Of a stretch of DNA of 32,965 nucleotides, positions 31,522-32,965 are shown in pieces (positions within the stretch are counted from its first letter, which is position 1; each line of letters starts with the position of its first letter). A program made the translations under genes and the position numbers. The stretch is from Candidatus Methylumidiphilus alinenensis (GTDB lineage Bacteria > Pseudomonadota > Gammaproteobacteria > Methylococcales > Methylococcaceae). The notes beneath the pieces were generated by a model. It was not told the DNA's origin and ran no database searches. It saw only the letters and a list, made by a program, of their open reading frames with translations. The stretch spans positions 1-32,965 of the forward strand of contig QJPH01000331.1 in the NCBI GenBank assembly GCA_003242955.1, read 5' to 3'.

Positions 31522-32702
31522 CCCATCTGCTCCAATTCCCCGGAGCGGAACAGTGCACCTAGCGAGTATTCTTTAAGCCAATATTCAAGTTCTTGTTTGG
31601 GCAAGGTGCGCAAAATAGTTTCGCCATTCTCCCATAGTGCCACGGTGGTGGTGGGCATGGCATCTGTGAAAGCATCGAGGAATTGCGGAGAGTGGGTCGC
31701 GAGAATAACTTGAGAGCGCAGACTTGCGTCTTGGGCAAACTCGGCAACGATAGGGAACATGGACGGATGCAACCCGGTTTCCGGCTCGTCTATGGCAATC
31801 ACAGGCGGAGGATCGGGGCTAGCCAGCACTGTCAACAGAAACAAAAAACGCAATGTACCATCGGAAAGGTCAGCAGCTGATTGCTCGCGCTTTAGGGACT
31901 TCCAACGCACTCGCAATTGGATACGTTGGTCGGAGGCCGGAGGGAACACCAACTCCTCGAAATCGTCGCCAAAGGCAACACGCATTGCGGAATTGATGTC
32001 ATTTTTGAAATCCCTGTCCCCTGTGTAGAGAGTATGCAGCACTGCAATAAGATTCTGTCCATCCGGCTCTATCCTTTTTTCCAATTGGGTAATTGTTGGC
32101 TGGCGGATAGGAGAATCTTTGTCGGTGCGTAGGTCGTGGTAAACGATGATAGATGCGATATCTTCTTGACAAAAAGGAATATTAAAGTTATCAGAAAATG
32201 GGCTATTCGAGAAGGAAAGCATACTCTCTTTTGATAGTGCAAATTTTTTAAGTACGGGGACAGGTAATTCGTTTTCTCCATTGAAGAATAAAGTCTCTTG
32301 CTTATTTCTCAACAAAAAAGTGCTCATCTGATCTTCATGAGTATTTTTATTTTTACATAATTCTGTTAAAAGTTCTTTGCTGATTTGATAATAATTTTCA
32401 AATCTTATCCGTTCAAGTTCAAGCTCGTAATGCGCGTTGTCCGATCCGCTTGTAGGTCTGAAATCTATGTCGAATTTAATTGAAGATGCAGCGCCGTCCC
32501 AAACTATAGCCTCCATCCCACCCAAAAGCTGAATATATTTCTCCAGCTTGCCTTGGGCAGATACGGCGATTAGTTCCAAAAAACGCAGCAGATTGGATTT
32601 GCCCGATCCATTCGGGCCAATCACTACATTCAAATCACCCGGTTGCCAACTGACTTTTCGGAGTGAGCGAAATCCCTCAATATCAAGTTTGGTGATTTTC
32701 AT
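31518..32702 (-). CDS. OLD-like AAA ATPase (AAA_21 type), partner of DUF4276
   Basis: From the ATG at 32702 it is 394 residues. It begins MKITKLDIEGFRSLRKVSW with Walker A GPNGSGKSN and has a long coiled middle. The ABC-like signature ADLSDGTLRFLFLL, Walker B VIAIDEPETGLHP and switch ATHSPQFLDAF follow. This is the SMC/OLD-like ATPase core found in RecF-like, OLD and PARIS AriA proteins; no TOPRIM domain is fused, the neighbour supplies it. A TTG at 32741 would add 13 residues without support. The pair probably senses phage or DNA damage. The defence role is inferred from family and arrangement. Confidence 0.85.
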   Translation of the reverse strand: MKITKLDIEGFRSLRKVSWQPGDLNVVIGPNGSGKSNLLRFLELIAVSAQGKLEKYIQLLGGMEAIVWDGAASSIKFDIDFRPTSGSDNAHYELELERIRFENYYQISKELLTELCKNKNTHEDQMSTFLLRNKQETLFFNGENELPVPVLKKFALSKESMLSFSNSPFSDNFNIPFCQEDIASIIVYHDLRTDKDSPIRQPTITQLEKRIEPDGQNLIAVLHTLYTGDRDFKNDINSAMRVAFGDDFEELVFPPASDQRIQLRVRWKSLKREQSAADLSDGTLRFLFLLTVLASPDPPPVIAIDEPETGLHPSMFPIVAEFAQDASLRSQVILATHSPQFLDAFTDAMPTTTVALWENGETILRTLPKQELEYWLKEYSLGALFRSGELEQMG

Positions 32703-32814
32703 GTAGCAGTTTTCCCATAAGTTCGAATGGCGAGGCTCCAAGTAAAACTAAAAAGTTCTAATTGCGCTGGTTCCCTAGCTCCATCTATCATCGTTATACA
32801 AAATCAGACAGAAG

Positions 32815-32958
32815 CCCGTCATTTTGGCAGGGATGCCGGAATCCAGTCCACAGGGATGTGAAACTGCGGGTTGGAAACCACCAGAATCAAACACTTGCTC
32901 AGCGACGAGTTGCCCTCCATGGCTTCTGGATTCCGGCAATCCCTGCCGGAATGACGGG
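32815..32958. repeat. Longer (144-bp) member of the palindromic family
   Basis: The ends CCCGTCATTTTGGCAGGGAT and TGCCGGAATGACGGG match the 102-bp family, with GCCGGAATCCAG / CTGGATTCCGGC next inside. The centre is about 40 bases longer and unrelated. It lies upstream of the ATPase gene at the edge of the window. Confidence 0.75.
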
Positions 32959-32965
32959 GCATCAA

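Overview
The window looks like a chromosomal piece of a gammaproteobacterium with mid-range GC. The uvrC-pgsA-tRNA-Gly-tRNA-Cys order is the gammaproteobacterial one. RNase E has the enteric catalytic numbering (D303, D346, C404/C407). copC-copD, a siroheme sulfite reductase with DUF934, and NhaD would suit a methanotroph-like lineage (Methylococcales), but no single gene proves that. The host genes are separated by an unusually heavy load of small palindromic repeats.

Layout. 1-1400: decayed end of an integrative element abutting tRNA-Cys, with a truncated integrase, a HicB-like orphan, and an antitoxin followed by a broken PIN toxin. 1400-4233: tRNA-Cys, tRNA-Gly, pgsA and uvrC, all leftward, with a consensus promoter before the tRNAs. 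4575-5867: CNNM/CBS/CorC membrane protein. 6218-7708: membrane-anchored phosphoribosyltransferase-like protein and a DUF4160-DUF2442 pair. 7831-9192: nhaD. 9538-11662: sulfite reductase hemoprotein and DUF934. 11700-15100: AT-rich foreign block holding a membrane-protein gene with an in-frame stop and a three-gene polymorphic toxin module (accessory protein, toxin, immunity), bounded by two diverged repeats. 15222-17694: copC, copD, DUF29. 18345-20903: secreted sedolisin protease with three Ig-like repeats. 21570-24695: a 1041-residue DUF4062-STAND NTPase-FGE protein. 25679-28729: rne with a long leader. 29256-30608: tilS. 30895-32702: AAA ATPase plus DUF4276 pair resembling split OLD/PARIS-type defence.

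The two most notable signals are in the STAND-FGE gene. First, two copies of a 102-bp palindromic repeat, a family also present between genes, lie inside the reading frame. Each adds a similar 34-residue peptide without breaking the frame, much like Rickettsia palindromic elements. Second, its 3' end has the look of a diversity-generating-retroelement variable region: a C-type-lectin-fold FGE terminus rich in NNC codons, followed by a large hairpin. No reverse transcriptase or template repeat lies in the window. A further repeat family has grown a seven-unit 33-bp tandem array upstream of rne, and its terminal repeat appears to supply the -35 box of the likely rne promoter.
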